Positions 21,887 through 31,930 of a stretch of DNA of 47,063 bases are shown here, one piece after another. The position numbers and the translations under genes are program-made. The notes beneath the pieces were generated by a model. That model was not told the DNA's origin. It worked only from the letters and a program-made list of their open reading frames with translations, and searched no databases. How positions within the stretch are numbered: position 1 is the stretch's first letter; each line of letters opens with the position of its first letter. Origin of the DNA: Russula earlei (lineage: Eukaryota > Basidiomycota > Agaricomycetes > Russulales > Russulaceae); contig JAGFNK010000414.1 in the NCBI GenBank assembly GCA_025769875.1, positions 1-47,063 on the forward strand, read 5' to 3'.

Positions 21887-23290
21887 TGTTGAGATAAAGC
21901 GTAGCCAAAGTGTTGTCGCGTCGGCCCAAACTGTCTGGGCGGCTGTCAAGACTCACTGTTGAACTATCCAGTTCAAGAGCGAGGGATAAGCTCGAAGACG
22001 AGTCGATAGACGTCCAAGACCGCGTGGGCAAGGAGTAGAGTCCAGAGTAGTAACAAATACCAGAGAGGTACTGTTACTGTGAGCGTAGAGCAGTTACGCA
22101 GAGAAGAGGCCAGGATAGTCACAAGGGGACGGTCCTTAAAGGAGTATCCCAGGGATGGAGAGTGCCGTAAACAAATGGACAGTCTAAGGACTGTCCGCTA
22201 CTTTATTGAGCGCTTATATACTACAAGAGAACTGCTAAATAGGGAACAAGTCATAACCTTGTTATCAAGCACAATAGAGTGATGAGTAAGAAGTCGGAGT
22301 GCGCTTACTGAGCATGCTCAGTCATGCTCAGTAAGCTGCTGAGTAAGAAGGCTTCTCTTGATGAGTAAGAGCTTTCATTGTCCATGTGTTTACTGCTTTA
22401 GTGCACGTGTGAGCACCTGATTCATTTTCTGTTAGTTAGTTTAGGGCCGGTCATTTGAGGACTTGTAGTTTGTTTAAGGAATAGTGTTATCTTTATAAGG
22501 CCCTTATATAGTTCTATTAGGGTCCTTAGAGTCGACCCTAATACTTCTATTAAGGTCCTTAGTATTGCCTTATAGTTTGTTCTATAGTTATTAGAGTTGG
22601 TCTAATAACACGTTGTAGGGCCTTTGATACTAGGTTAGTGTCTATTGTAGAGCTCCTAGAGTCGTTCCAAAGGGTCCTTAGGAAGGCCCTAATACTGTCC
22701 TTTGTTGCTAGAAGGGTTGCCTTTAAGTGGGGCTTGCTGTATGTCGATTGTGCCAAGAATCGCTCACGCAACAATGCACGTGCAATATTGTGGACACCTC
22801 TACTCACCCCTTTTGCTCGTGTGAACATGGTGACACCATAGAGGCTGGGTTTCATCCTATAAGGAAGGGTCCTTCAAGGGCCCTCTCCGGAGAATGGTTC
22901 ATGACAGCGGCCCACAGGCCTGGACCACATAAACGTTTCAGATCAGTTGCTGAAACACGTGCGATAACAAAATTGATAGTGTGATCTAAGACAATTGGTA
23001 GCTAGCACATAGTGATTGTGAAAACAATTTGATAGTTACTACAGACAAAATAATTAGGGACACTCTCAGATACTTAAGAGCGTCGTACATACAGTAGATA
23101 CTTCAGTTTCATCTCACAGAAACTGAAGTAAGTACTTACTATCTCACGATCTTATCAGTAGCTGATTACGCATTGTAGTATCATTTTTATTAGGTAAACA
23201 TGACACAAAAGTTTCGTCTCACAGAAACTGAATATCATTTTTATTAGATCTACTACGATCTAATCTTCCTTATCACTGCGCAATTCAACA
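21887..23290 (+). repeat. 3' LTR of Copia-2, split by LTR C2
   Basis: It consists of 21887-21943 and 22912-23290, which join to 436 bp, the same length as the 5' LTR. The split falls at GCGGC, which is duplicated on both sides of the inserted LTR C2. The right end, ATTCAACA, is followed by the ATCCT target duplication of the whole element. Confidence 0.93.
21944..22906 (+). mobile_element. solo LTR C2 with target duplication GCGGC
   Basis: The element starts TGTCAAGACTCACTG and ends GGTTCATGACA, 963 bp, flanked by GCGGC at 21939-21943 and 22907-22911. It interrupts the 3' LTR of Copia-2. Its first 440 bp match LTR C1. It keeps many CpG that C1 has lost, so it is younger. The second half has many near-repeats of AGGGTCCTTA and TAGGGCCTT (22510-22700). 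Open frames inside are short and not recognised. Confidence 0.92.
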
Positions 23291-23696
23291 ATCCTATCAG
23301 TCAGCAATCACAAAGCATCAGTCAGCAAATCAGTAAGCAGACAGTAATCAGAAACAAGTAAGCAATCATAGGTAAACAATCAAACATGAACACAAGTCAA
23401 ATCCTAACACTGTAGTACATTATATTGAATTTTGCACATGAATACATTTCCATTGACCATAATACAGCTGTATTGCTACCATACCATCAGAGCTCAAGAG
23501 TATTCAGTATATGGATGGTATATGGTCACCCATATCCGTCAACCTACCATGCATTGTACAGCCATGGCCATAATATGGACAGTGCACAGCCCTGCTACTG
23601 ATTGATGATGAGGAGACAATGTATTGGTCTGAGTAGCTTAGTATCTTCCCATACTATCATTGGTGACTAACCTGCAGAATCAACATTTTATTTACA

Positions 23697-23835
23697 TACA
23701 AAAGCCATGGCCCAGGCCAAGCCAAGCCAGAGCCAAGCCATAATTGATGGCTTTGGCCCAGCCTGGGATTTTAGTAAGCCAAAGCCACCTCAGGCCAAGC
23801 CAAAGCCAGGGCTTTCAGGCCAAGCTGGGCTGGAA
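23697..23835. repeat. GGCCAAGCC-type self-similar tract
   Basis: The words GCCAAGCCAAGCCAGAGCC, GGCTTTGGCCCAGCC, GCCAAAGCC and GGCCAAGCTGGGC follow one another, giving many short direct and inverted repeats within 140 bp. Confidence 0.75.
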
Positions 23836-24409
23836 AAACCCTATTATTGAGTGAGTCTTGTGTGAGTGAGCATGCAGTGTCCAAATGCACTAGCATGTAT
23901 GCACATGAGAAAGCTAGACAAGATAAGCAAAGTTACTCAGTGTCTCATGCACATAAGTGATCACTGTAAAATATATATGGTCCATGGCACATGTAGGATA
24001 ACTAAATAGTAACATAGCATCATATATATCCCATCAGAGTGATCCCTCAGTTGCCTTTGCATGCATGTGATTAGCCATGCAATTGATCTCAATCATGTGT
24101 GCTCCTTATGTGGGTGATCATGACATGTACATATCCACATCTGATTTATCTCTGCTTGCCTGCTTCTGTTCTTGATTCATGCATGAGTTGTTGTTTTTTC
24201 TAACAAGGTTCTATGGTTTGAACTATTAGATCTTAGGTATTACAATGTCTTGTCATGTGACATCATACTACAACACCTGACATCATGCTAACCTTACTTT
24301 ATACATTCCATACTGTTGTATATAAGATAACATTTGAACTCACATACAAGCCACTGGATTAAATCCTTTATCTTCCATCTCATCTGCTATACACTTCTGA
24401 GCTCCAATA

Positions 24410-24560
24410 TGAACATAGCCAGAACCTGAACTGAACCTGCTGAATCCAGTTCTCTCAGTTCTGGTTCATGGTTCTGGCTACCCCCTCCTTTTTGCCTGGT
24501 TCTGGTTTGCAGTTTGGAGAAATAGCTCAGAGAACCAGACCAAACCAAACTTCGGCATCC
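24410..24560. repeat. GGTTCTGG/CCAGAACC self-similar tract
   Basis: Words such as AGCCAGAACCTGAACTGAAC, CAGTTCTGGTTCATGG, GGTTCTGGTTTGCAG and GAGAACCAGACC fall within 150 bp, as direct and inverted near-repeats. The tract resembles the GGTCCGGTT tract at 11955-12035, which looks like a CpG-containing version of the same theme. Confidence 0.65.
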
Positions 24561-24659
24561 CTAACACACGGATTACTAGTTGATGCCCTCGCATGTGTTG
24601 ACTTGTCACCGGGACGTTCACTGACACTGGCATTTGCGTCTAATATGACACTAGTATCA

Positions 24660-24960
24660 GTGAGGAAGACGGAGTAAGGATCCGAAGAGCGTACCGAAAA
24701 CTATCATAAAGGGAGGCCGATCGAATCAAAGAACAAAAAGAAGCGGAACGCATACAAAAGACCAACGAATCATACCTACAAACCCTGAGAAACCGACACA
24801 TCCAACTACGAGAACGCGAAGTAGCAGCAGTGCGGCGAGTGATATCAGAGACGCGAGGGCCACAGGTGAGCTGGGCGAGTGCGCGCGATGAAAGACGGCT
24901 GAGGCCGGAAAGAGCGACGATGAAGGGCGATGATCGGAAAAGATAAAAGAAAAGGTAATC
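24660..24960 (+). pseudogene. charged coiled-coil protein relic
   Basis: After early stops the plus strand reads ADRIKEQKEAERIQKTNESY, then LQTLRNRHIQLREREVAAVR and RVISETRGPQ. This is an Arg/Glu/Lys-rich segment with the spacing of a coiled coil. It ends in stops after about 24940. No start, splice structure or family could be assigned. It may be the tail of a transposon or host protein. The minus-strand frame over the same bases is Ser/Arg-rich and looks like a shadow. Confidence 0.4.
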
Positions 24961-25368
24961 ATAGCAAGATGAATTAAAAGAGCAGTCATATCTGGCAGTC
25001 GATGAACGAGAAGGAAACACGAGGAGGTTTTCATTCATGTTGTCATAGGTACAACTAAGCGGATAGAATGCAGCTGGCTAGGATATAAGATCTGCATTCA
25101 GGATAATTAGCAGAACATAGGCATTTCTGCTCCGCGTCAGGGGGGTGCAGAGATATCATGTACTGAATGGTGTTGCAGGAATCAATGATGAGGCAGATGA
25201 GAGCGAGGGAAGCTGACCAAGTGCCTCGGGGCTAAATCATCGAAGGCAATGAAATATGGATATCAAGTATCCTATCAACCCGTGTTATGTAACTAGTTTA
25301 AAAACTTAACATTAACATCGCGCACCTCTAGTCAACAGATAATCCGAGAAAGCAAGGGAGGCGCGTTT
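24961..25368. other. downstream flank of the HNH gene
   Basis: No gene is seen. The stretch includes the presumed 3' untranslated region of the minus-strand HNH gene that ends at 25369. No clear terminator signal was recognised. Confidence 0.5.
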
Positions 25369-26651
25369 TCAGCCCGGAACGCCGACAGTATAGTTCGATA
25401 GGGATGACAGCAGATAGCCGAGCACGTCGCCTGAAGCACCGTCAGATGCCAAAACACCCATCTCGTCGGCGTCGCGATATACTCTATCTATGTACTCAGC
25501 AGCGCCAGATAGATTGGCAACCTTGCAACAAGTAGCGTGCAAGGCAAGTAGCTCAGGCGAGGGAACTGGAAGGTGATCAGGATCCGTGGTTGAAAATGCG
25601 ACAAATTGCTGAAAGAGCGGGGGCATCAAACCGTAACATTTGACCTCATAATGATCCCTCTGCGACTAGAGACACGATACCTGATGAATCCTGTGGTTCG
25701 GAAAATAAAGCAGTACCAGAACTCACCGTGGCTTCGAAGTAGAGTTCCAGCTGATCAAATCTGTCATGCACATCCTTTTGCAAAGTCATGACATTTGTCA
25801 ATGAATGAACCTTTTCCCCATTGAATTTGCTGATGTCGTAATGGAACCGCTGAAGGACGGCCAGTATAGTAGCGGAAAAGTCAAGCTATAAATCTAGGTA
25901 TGAAATATTCACCATAATGTGTGCACCTGCGACCACGCACTTTGGTATTCTCTTCAGATTTAGGGTTCACGCCAAAGAATGTAGCCTCTGGAATGATATG
26001 GGCACACTCTGTATTTATTCCGCGAGGGGGCTGCTCGAATTGGGCAATGATATGCTCAGGGGCGTTAAGGTCAACAAAACCCGTTACGACACATCTCCAA
26101 TTGTCTCGTATGAGAGCCTGTGAAAGGCGAGTAATGAGAAGAGGGACGAGGAGTAAGTTGCGGTCATATACTGACTTTACGTTTGGCATCGCGGTGATTC
26201 TTGGGTGCCTCGGAAATTTCGACTTTGACCTGATTTTTCACGGCCTCAAAAGAGGGCCTTGACGGGTGTTCGCTGGTGTTTGGCGTTCGACCTTTATATT
26301 TCTTGACTGGACAAAGCGGAAGTGGATTAACACTGAGGCTCAGGAAGTGAAGGTGGTAAAGGATGGTTTACGAGGTATGATAACGTAACATTCAAAGAAT
26401 CGACCAACGTCGGTGAGGTCGCTTTCATTCTTGCGTGAGTGTATACATTTGACGACTTCATGGCGAACTGTCCGATTGGGCGCATAGAGAACTAAAAAGC
26501 CGAGAATCCGAACATAGCGCAGCTTGTTCTCGTAGGCAGCAAATGCCTCCTCGTGATTGAGGCAAACATTATATGCACTGAGGTAGTTGGGATCCTCACT
26601 GGCGACATGTTGCACCAGAGGAGAGTCGATCTTCGGAAGTGCAGTAGGCAT
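25369..26651 (-). CDS. HNH nuclease domain protein (HNH_2 type), five exons
   Basis: On the minus strand the exons are 26651-26372, 26306-26176, 26117-25941, 25885-25727 and 25659-25369. The four GT-AG introns (65, 58, 55 and 67 nt) all keep phase, giving about 345 aa. Residues 146-177 hold CVVTG and ECAHIIP, and residues 221-237 hold KVHSLTNVMTLQKDVHDRF. Cys146, Cys175, His177, Asn227 and His236 fit the HNH_2 pattern seen in many basidiomycete proteins. HNH folds bind metal and usually cut DNA; the role of this fungal family is unknown to me. The C-terminal part (HLPVPSPELLALHA, LSGAAEYIDRVYRDADEMG) is also typical of the family. The first in-frame ATG is at 26651. The frame stays open upstream to a GTG at 26702, so the true start, or a small first exon, is uncertain. 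It lies between dead transposons yet is intact. Confidence 0.85.
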
Positions 26652-26766
26652 AATAATGGCTCGCACTATGTCGTGTTGAGTTGGGAGCTCTGACACCTCC
26701 ACTATAACAGTTCCATATATAGTAGCTTACAAAGATTTGGTCATGTGACAAATGTGGGCCGATATA

Positions 26767-27185
26767 CTATCACCTATGGGGAACTCGCCATTCCACGACC
26801 ATCTCGCCAGTCACAAATGTCACGAAAGTAACGGACATGTAACACATGCCAAATTAAAGTCCGCCCGGGATGAAACATTCCCATGTATTTACAAAGGCAA
26901 TTTGATTAGGTGACAGCAGTGACCCAGACTCCTCCGACGGTGATCACCCAGCTGGAATCAAACTCCGCACTCCGCCATGACAGAAAGCGTGATGCAGGCG
27001 TGACCCCCAGCCAAAACACTACTCGAAAACCACTCAATGGACCTCCATTTTTTCTTTGCTAGAATGACATTAATGGCACTCAATAGTATAACTACAAAGT
27101 TTTAAATGGGGTTGTTCGAGCAGATACAGGGAAAAATGAAATTGGCGAGATGGTCGTGGAATGGCGAGTTCCCCATAGGTGATAG
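26767..27185. mobile_element. TA-flanked MITE, short copy
   Basis: It begins CTATCACCTATGGGGAACTC and ends in the complement of that sequence. The terminal inverted repeats are about 43 bp and match perfectly, and TA flanks both sides (26765-26766 and 27186-27187). At 419 bp it has no coding content. It is an internally shortened relative of the copy at 27259. A TA target and a TIR of this kind fit a non-autonomous Tc1/mariner-like element. Confidence 0.88.
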
Positions 27186-27258
27186 TAGTGGTGACCTATT
27201 CGGTACATCCTACATAGGGACCGCGGACCCAACCAGACGGACCGATGGCAACCAAATA

Positions 27259-27880
27259 CTATCACCTATGGGGAACTCGCCATTCCACTACCATCTCGCC
27301 AGTCACAAATGTCACGAAAGTAACGGACATGTAACACATGCCAAATTAAAGTCCGCCCGGGATGAATGTATTTATTGGGGACTAGGGAAAACAGTTGTAA
27401 TGGAGTAGCATTATTGAGTGAAATCCAGGACTTGCTATGTACGGAACACGGTGCTCACATCATGGGCCAGTGCTGCACGAGTAAAAGTAAAAGATCAATA
27501 TATATCATTGTTATAGCTGCCTGTAGCCACTGCTCATACGTATGGTCTTGTGCTGGCCAATTGGACCACCTGTAACATGGCATTAAGAGGATAAAACAGC
27601 AGTGGTGACCAACTCCTCCGACCTCCGAGTCAGCGTACGGGATCACCCAGCTGGAATCAAACTCCGCACTCCGCCATGACAGAAGGTGTGATGCAGGCGT
27701 GACCCCCAGCCAAAATACTACTCGAAAACCACTCAATGGACTTCCATTTTTCTTTGCTAGAATGACATTAATGGCACTCAATAGTATAACTACAAAGTTT
27801 TAAATGGGGTTGTTTGAGCAGATACAGGGGAAAATGAAATCGGCGAGATGGTAGTGGAATGGCGAGTTTATAGGTGATAG
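27259..27880. mobile_element. TA-flanked MITE, long copy
   Basis: It has the same termini as the 26767-27185 copy and the same orientation, with TA at 27257-27258 and 27881-27882. At 622 bp it contains about 200 bp near 27366-27600 that the short copy lacks. The right inverted repeat has a small internal deletion (GAGTTTATAGG where the other has GAGTTCCCCATAGG). The two copies are separated by only about 70 bp. No coding content was recognised. Confidence 0.86.
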
Positions 27881-29004
27881 TAGCTGTGTCAGCGCTCAGC
27901 GGTATCCGCAGGGGCGGATGAATCGGTTACCCACAATTCAGACAAGCCCTACGAACCGTACGATGTTTTCCCTTCAAAATAATCATGGAAGAAGTGTCTA
28001 CGTTCTTCTAGAATTAAAAGTGATGCTTCTTCCTGGTTTTGTGAAAATTAATGGCCATTCGCTTTGTCGGTGGGTGTCATTTGTACGTGCTGTTTGTTAC
28101 TCCTACCACTGACGTGACAACATTGGTGTTTCTGAATTCCTGCAACACCACCATAAATCCAATCCCTCGGTGCTGCGCGTTTGTCATAATGAGCCACGTC
28201 TGGTGCCCTTCTACGGTCTTTTCCGTCGACCATGACTCGGATGTGTCCCCTCCCAGTCGTCGGATGTTCTCACTGGCACCAAATTGCGATACTTGTTCGT
28301 CTGCGCATGCTTATATTATCCTTTGCGAACTGTCAGAAAAGGCTGGATCATCATTATTCCGCAACAACGGAGAAGCCCAGAACTCATGAGGGACGGGGCT
28401 GCATGCGCGCTCCTAGTTGATCGTAACTAGTCCTGCCACATTCCAGCACGGGTGATTTCACTCATGCCTCATGCATGCGCGCTGGCGAACCTTTATGGGT
28501 TGTCTGAGCCAACCGGCTATGTGAGGTCGGCACCGTACAATGTACGGGACTCCCACTGCCTCTGCGCATGAGCATTCCAAGGTCCTTCACTAGGGCTTGA
28601 CGTAGACGAACCCCATATGCCCGGACATCAATCCCAATCGTGACGCCTCACCGCAACCCCATCAAGCCACGTGCCGCGCACCTTCCTATCGTGCTTCGAT
28701 TGCACTGGCGATCAGTAAGATGCGGATACATGTGGTCACGTTCGTAGGGTCCGAACCTTGTGCAGTTCTGCTCGGGGCTCAAGGACTACCGAGATCAACA
28801 AATGGTCCATCATCAGGTCTGTTGACGCGATCTTATCGTATTACGTCACGGTGGCTGAGGCTGAGGCCTGCCTCGCAACTGCGTCAGCGTCTCCCAAATT
28901 GTGCTCGCGTGATGGTGGAAATAGAGTAGTTCAAGCACGCCTTTTCGGTGGACATCAAAGTGGACTTTCTTGATGCGTGGTACGTTTTTCTTTAACGCTG
29001 CGGG

Positions 29005-29085
29005 CATTTTACAACGTATTCCAATTCAGTCAGCTAAACGCTGCAATCACATTTTGAGAACTGAATTGGAATACATTGTAAAATG
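29005..29085. repeat. 81-bp hairpin (intact copy) inside repeat R
   Basis: Arms 29005-29029 and 29061-29085 pair as an inverted repeat, CATTTTACAACGTATTCC against GGAATACATTGTAAAATG, with one mismatch, around a 31-base loop. The equivalent at 2570-2640 has lost part of the left arm. It could be a small palindromic MITE, or part of an intron or UTR of the ancestral minus-strand gene. Confidence 0.8.
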
Positions 29086-30456
29086 TTTCAACAAGCTTTG
29101 ATGCGCTCTGCAGGGACATGGTTTGCTTTGCCCGAGTGATCCTGCACACACTCACGCTGTCTCGCGGATAGCAATGCCGCGATCTGCTATTTCCCTCATG
29201 CTATTGCGCTTTATGAGGTACCGCCTATCAGGAACTCACGCGACTATCGGAGTGTCGATGGCCGAAGGGCTGATGTTCACGTGGTTTGGTTTGCCGAGGG
29301 TCACGCTGTCTCCCTGATTCTGATGTCGTCGTGCAGAGGGCGGCAGGGGTTCGGTCCTGTTTCAGAAACGAGTAGCAGTTTCTTGCGCTGGATGACCCAT
29401 GAATGTTTCCGAACGAAAAATACAGCTTCGCAGGGAGACTCTTGAGGCCGTTAAGTTACCAAGCGAGAATACCAGTCCTTGAATACATGGTTGCCTCTGG
29501 TGACGAGCGATACTCTCAGGCTCCCTTCGATTGAGGCTCCATCCCTCACACTCACGTTGAGGAGCGAGCGGATGCGCTGAGCCTGATGCATGATCAATTG
29601 GAAATGGTGAAAAGCCTGATGGACCCTTAAGTTGCTACCCATGCGGCACCGTTGCTGGTCATACGTACCACACGTGAAATGCGCCGCGCGAGCTCACCGA
29701 TTCAATTCACAGGGTCGATTGGGACGTCCTGATGCCAGCGCGAGAGGGGGAGAAGATCAAGGTGTGAGGATCCGGATGGATCTTGGTTCCATTTCGAACC
29801 CGAGGCTAAGTTTGACTCCCACGATGTTCAATGGGTAGATTGTTTGACCGCACTTCGTTATTGTCATAATGAACCCATGGCTTTTCTTTTTCTCTTGTCG
29901 ATCAGAAATATAAGCATGACAACACATCAATTCATCCAAACTCGTGCTCTACACGGGTTTCCAAATAGGTCACCACCATGACGCGGAAGAGCCCAAAGCA
30001 ATGTTGCCATACTCGTTCCATGTTTCAGATAGGAACTGTATTCGGTCACCGTTAGATGCAGACTCGAGGCAGGAATAGAGACCGGTCATACCGCAAGTTC
30101 GGGTGCAGACGCTACTATCACAAGAGCGGAGGAAGTGTCAGTGATCATGCGTGTTAACGCGGCGCCGAGAATTTTAGGTGGCCTTCGTGAAAATTTACAC
30201 TTCAGGAGGGCGGTAGGTCCACCTTTCGCTTTGACCACGAATTGATATTATCATGAGTGAGTGTAAGGTACGCGAACTTGCGTCCATTCAGGGTCCTGGA
30301 CCCTACCAGTGGGAACCGTCATATCAGCCCTTGGGAGCTCAACTTGCTACATGCTTGGCTGGCCTGGGCTAAACAATACTGACCATCCCAAAAATGGCCC
30401 AGGGTGAGATAGCGTCTCCACCAAGAGCGGAGGATACCGCCCACGCCACCGGAATG

Positions 30457-31725
30457 GTCTCGACATCCAGCTACGGGTAATTGGGGTGGGAGAGGTAGAG
30501 CATCAAGGTCGACGTACAGCCCATAGCGAAACAGACTTAATCCTTTCTGGGTCAGTTCGGTCTGACTTGTGAGGCCATCACAGTCGAGCAGCTTGAGGCG
30601 AGTGAAAGCATGAAGGCGGTCACCCGACCTAGCGATATGGTCCACCCTCCAAAAAACGGATCGTCGGTGACCCCCAAAAATGTAAATACGCAGCAATTGG
30701 ATGCGTTGTAACAGGACACGCAGGATCAAAAAAATCGCAGAGGATGACTTGTGTGGCATTACCAGTTTTCTTTGCATCTTGACGTCTAGTGTAAGAACCC
30801 TCCTTCCGTCTTCTTGATGGGTGCAACTGCATAAACACCTATTTCAATCCTCGAGTAGGATCCCACGCAACTTGTGGCGAACCACCAGGTGCCCAGCTTT
30901 GACCCTGTAGAGACCATCTATTAACGACTTGGAGGCCATATGTGTAGTGGCCTTCCCCGCCATTGCTCAACTTGGAAGTGTTTCAATAACAATATGGAGG
31001 TAGCATTCACCTTCACCTGGATTGTGTGTTCAATCTAATCTCTGGCAGGCAGTCTCCGTTCCCTTGCCAACAAATATCAATCTGCGGAGCTGCCACATCA
31101 GCAAAGCCACGAATACGAGGGAAACGGTCACAATCTGATGGAAGGCTTCAGCACCCAATTCTCTAAGAGTGTGAAGATCTGTTTCACAGAGTTCTTGATT
31201 GATGCCTCGCCATGATGCGGTCACAGAAATCTGGCGCCTTTCTCTTGATGCATTGTTATACTCCAAATGTTCGACGCGTCTCGAAGGGGACATCCATCAG
31301 ACTTGGCGTGACGGTCGGCTTGAGAGAGGGCACCCTCACATCTGAATTTCCACGGTGTTCGAAGAGGATGGAATGTTGAGTCTTATCCCCATGTAGACGC
31401 ACGAGCACATAGTGATGATCACCTTCGAACTTTATTTTGCTACGACGCAAATTCGTTGTTCCTGGTAGATTTTCGTCGGCGGAATATGGCATTACTTGAC
31501 GATACCCCCTAAGGTACACTGTGACGTCTCAAGGGGCGGGCTTGTTCGCGCTCCGACCCCACGGGGAACAAGGAACCATCCGGTTCACCAACGACATGTA
31601 TGTGATCAACGAAAAAGGTTGGACAGGTCGAAGGATTTTTTGTAAGCGTGCTACGAATCAGGAAGTTGAACTTGGCCGTGATGACAGTCCCGTGGAGTGT
31701 GTATTCGAGAGGAGAATCTCTGGAT
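30457..31725 (-). pseudogene. copy-specific block of repeat R with coding-like minus frames
   Basis: The block is present only in the long copy. Its minus strand holds two overlapping coding-like stretches, about 31519-31256 (YVLVRLHGDKTQHS, VRVPSLKPTVTPSLMDVPFE) and about 31293-31030 (RERRQISVTASWRGINQE, then a membrane-like segment of about 17 residues). A further minus-strand stretch at about 30777-30480 contains DCDGLTSQTELTQKGLSLF. They read like one protein cut by introns or indels. No family is recognised. Whether the block was inserted here or deleted from the short copy is open, but the coding-like content shared with its flanks favours deletion from the short copy. Confidence 0.45.
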
Positions 31726-31930
31726 GGAATAGATTCCAGAGACGGTCACCAAGACAACAATGGACAACGACAACCCGTTTTTTTGGCGTCTTACTGATCA
31801 CGGTGAATCCTCGGATTGGCTGCTGTAGGTGATATCCATGGCCATCGATAAGAGTGATTGGTTTGGTTGAACAACGCGAGTCTCACAACCGACCAACGAG
31901 GCGTCAGACAGGAGCGTGCATGCCTGACGA

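Larger units (their letters stand above)
17031..23290 (+). mobile_element. Copia-2: complete but inactive Ty1/copia element
   Basis: It is bounded by 436-bp LTRs that start TGTTGAGATAAAGCG and end ATTCAACA, and by the target duplication ATCCT (17026-17030 and 23291-23295). Inside, in copia order on the plus strand, are a primer site, a gag zinc knuckle, an aspartic protease region, integrase-like remnants and reverse transcriptase. The coding region has many stops and frame changes. Two later insertions interrupt it: solo LTR A2 in pol and solo LTR C2 in the 3' LTR. Removing each insertion with one copy of its target duplication leaves an element of about 4.46 kb. The Pol order (protease, integrase, RT) is that of Ty1/copia, not gypsy. 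Confidence 0.93.
23296..24640. other. CpG-depleted repetitive DNA, no gene recognised
   Basis: Nothing here reads as a known protein. The stretch has very few CpG, in contrast to Copia-2 on its left and the HNH gene region on its right. It starts with loose repeats of AGTAAGCAATCA and CAGTCAGCAAATC (23300-23375) and holds the two self-similar tracts listed separately. It is probably old transposon DNA. Confidence 0.55.
27925..31930 (-). repeat. dispersed repeat R, long copy, with minus-strand coding relic
   Basis: This is a direct copy of 1490-4245 but longer: about 1.27 kb (30457-31725) has no counterpart in the short copy. Minus-strand peptides conserved between the copies are TITKCGQTIYPLNIVGVKLS (about 29800-29860), VRDGASI followed by SLRVSLVT (about 29500-29560) and SLVGCETRVVQPNQSLLSMA (about 31810-31900). 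These support an ancestral minus-strand gene of several exons. In the extra block the minus strand reads HYVLVRLHGDKTQHSILFEH and then RRQISVTASWRGINQELCET in two frames with a probable small indel between, then a hydrophobic segment VTVSLVFVALLMWQL. I do not recognise the family, and I could not derive a consistent exon structure. Confidence 0.72.

Noticed and set aside
27640..27690. tRNA-like A and B boxes inside the MITE, suggesting a SINE
   Set aside because: On the minus strand TGGCGGAGTGCGG and GTTTGATTCC resemble the two boxes, but they are almost adjacent and nothing around them folds as a tRNA. The ends are clearly inverted repeats with TA duplications.
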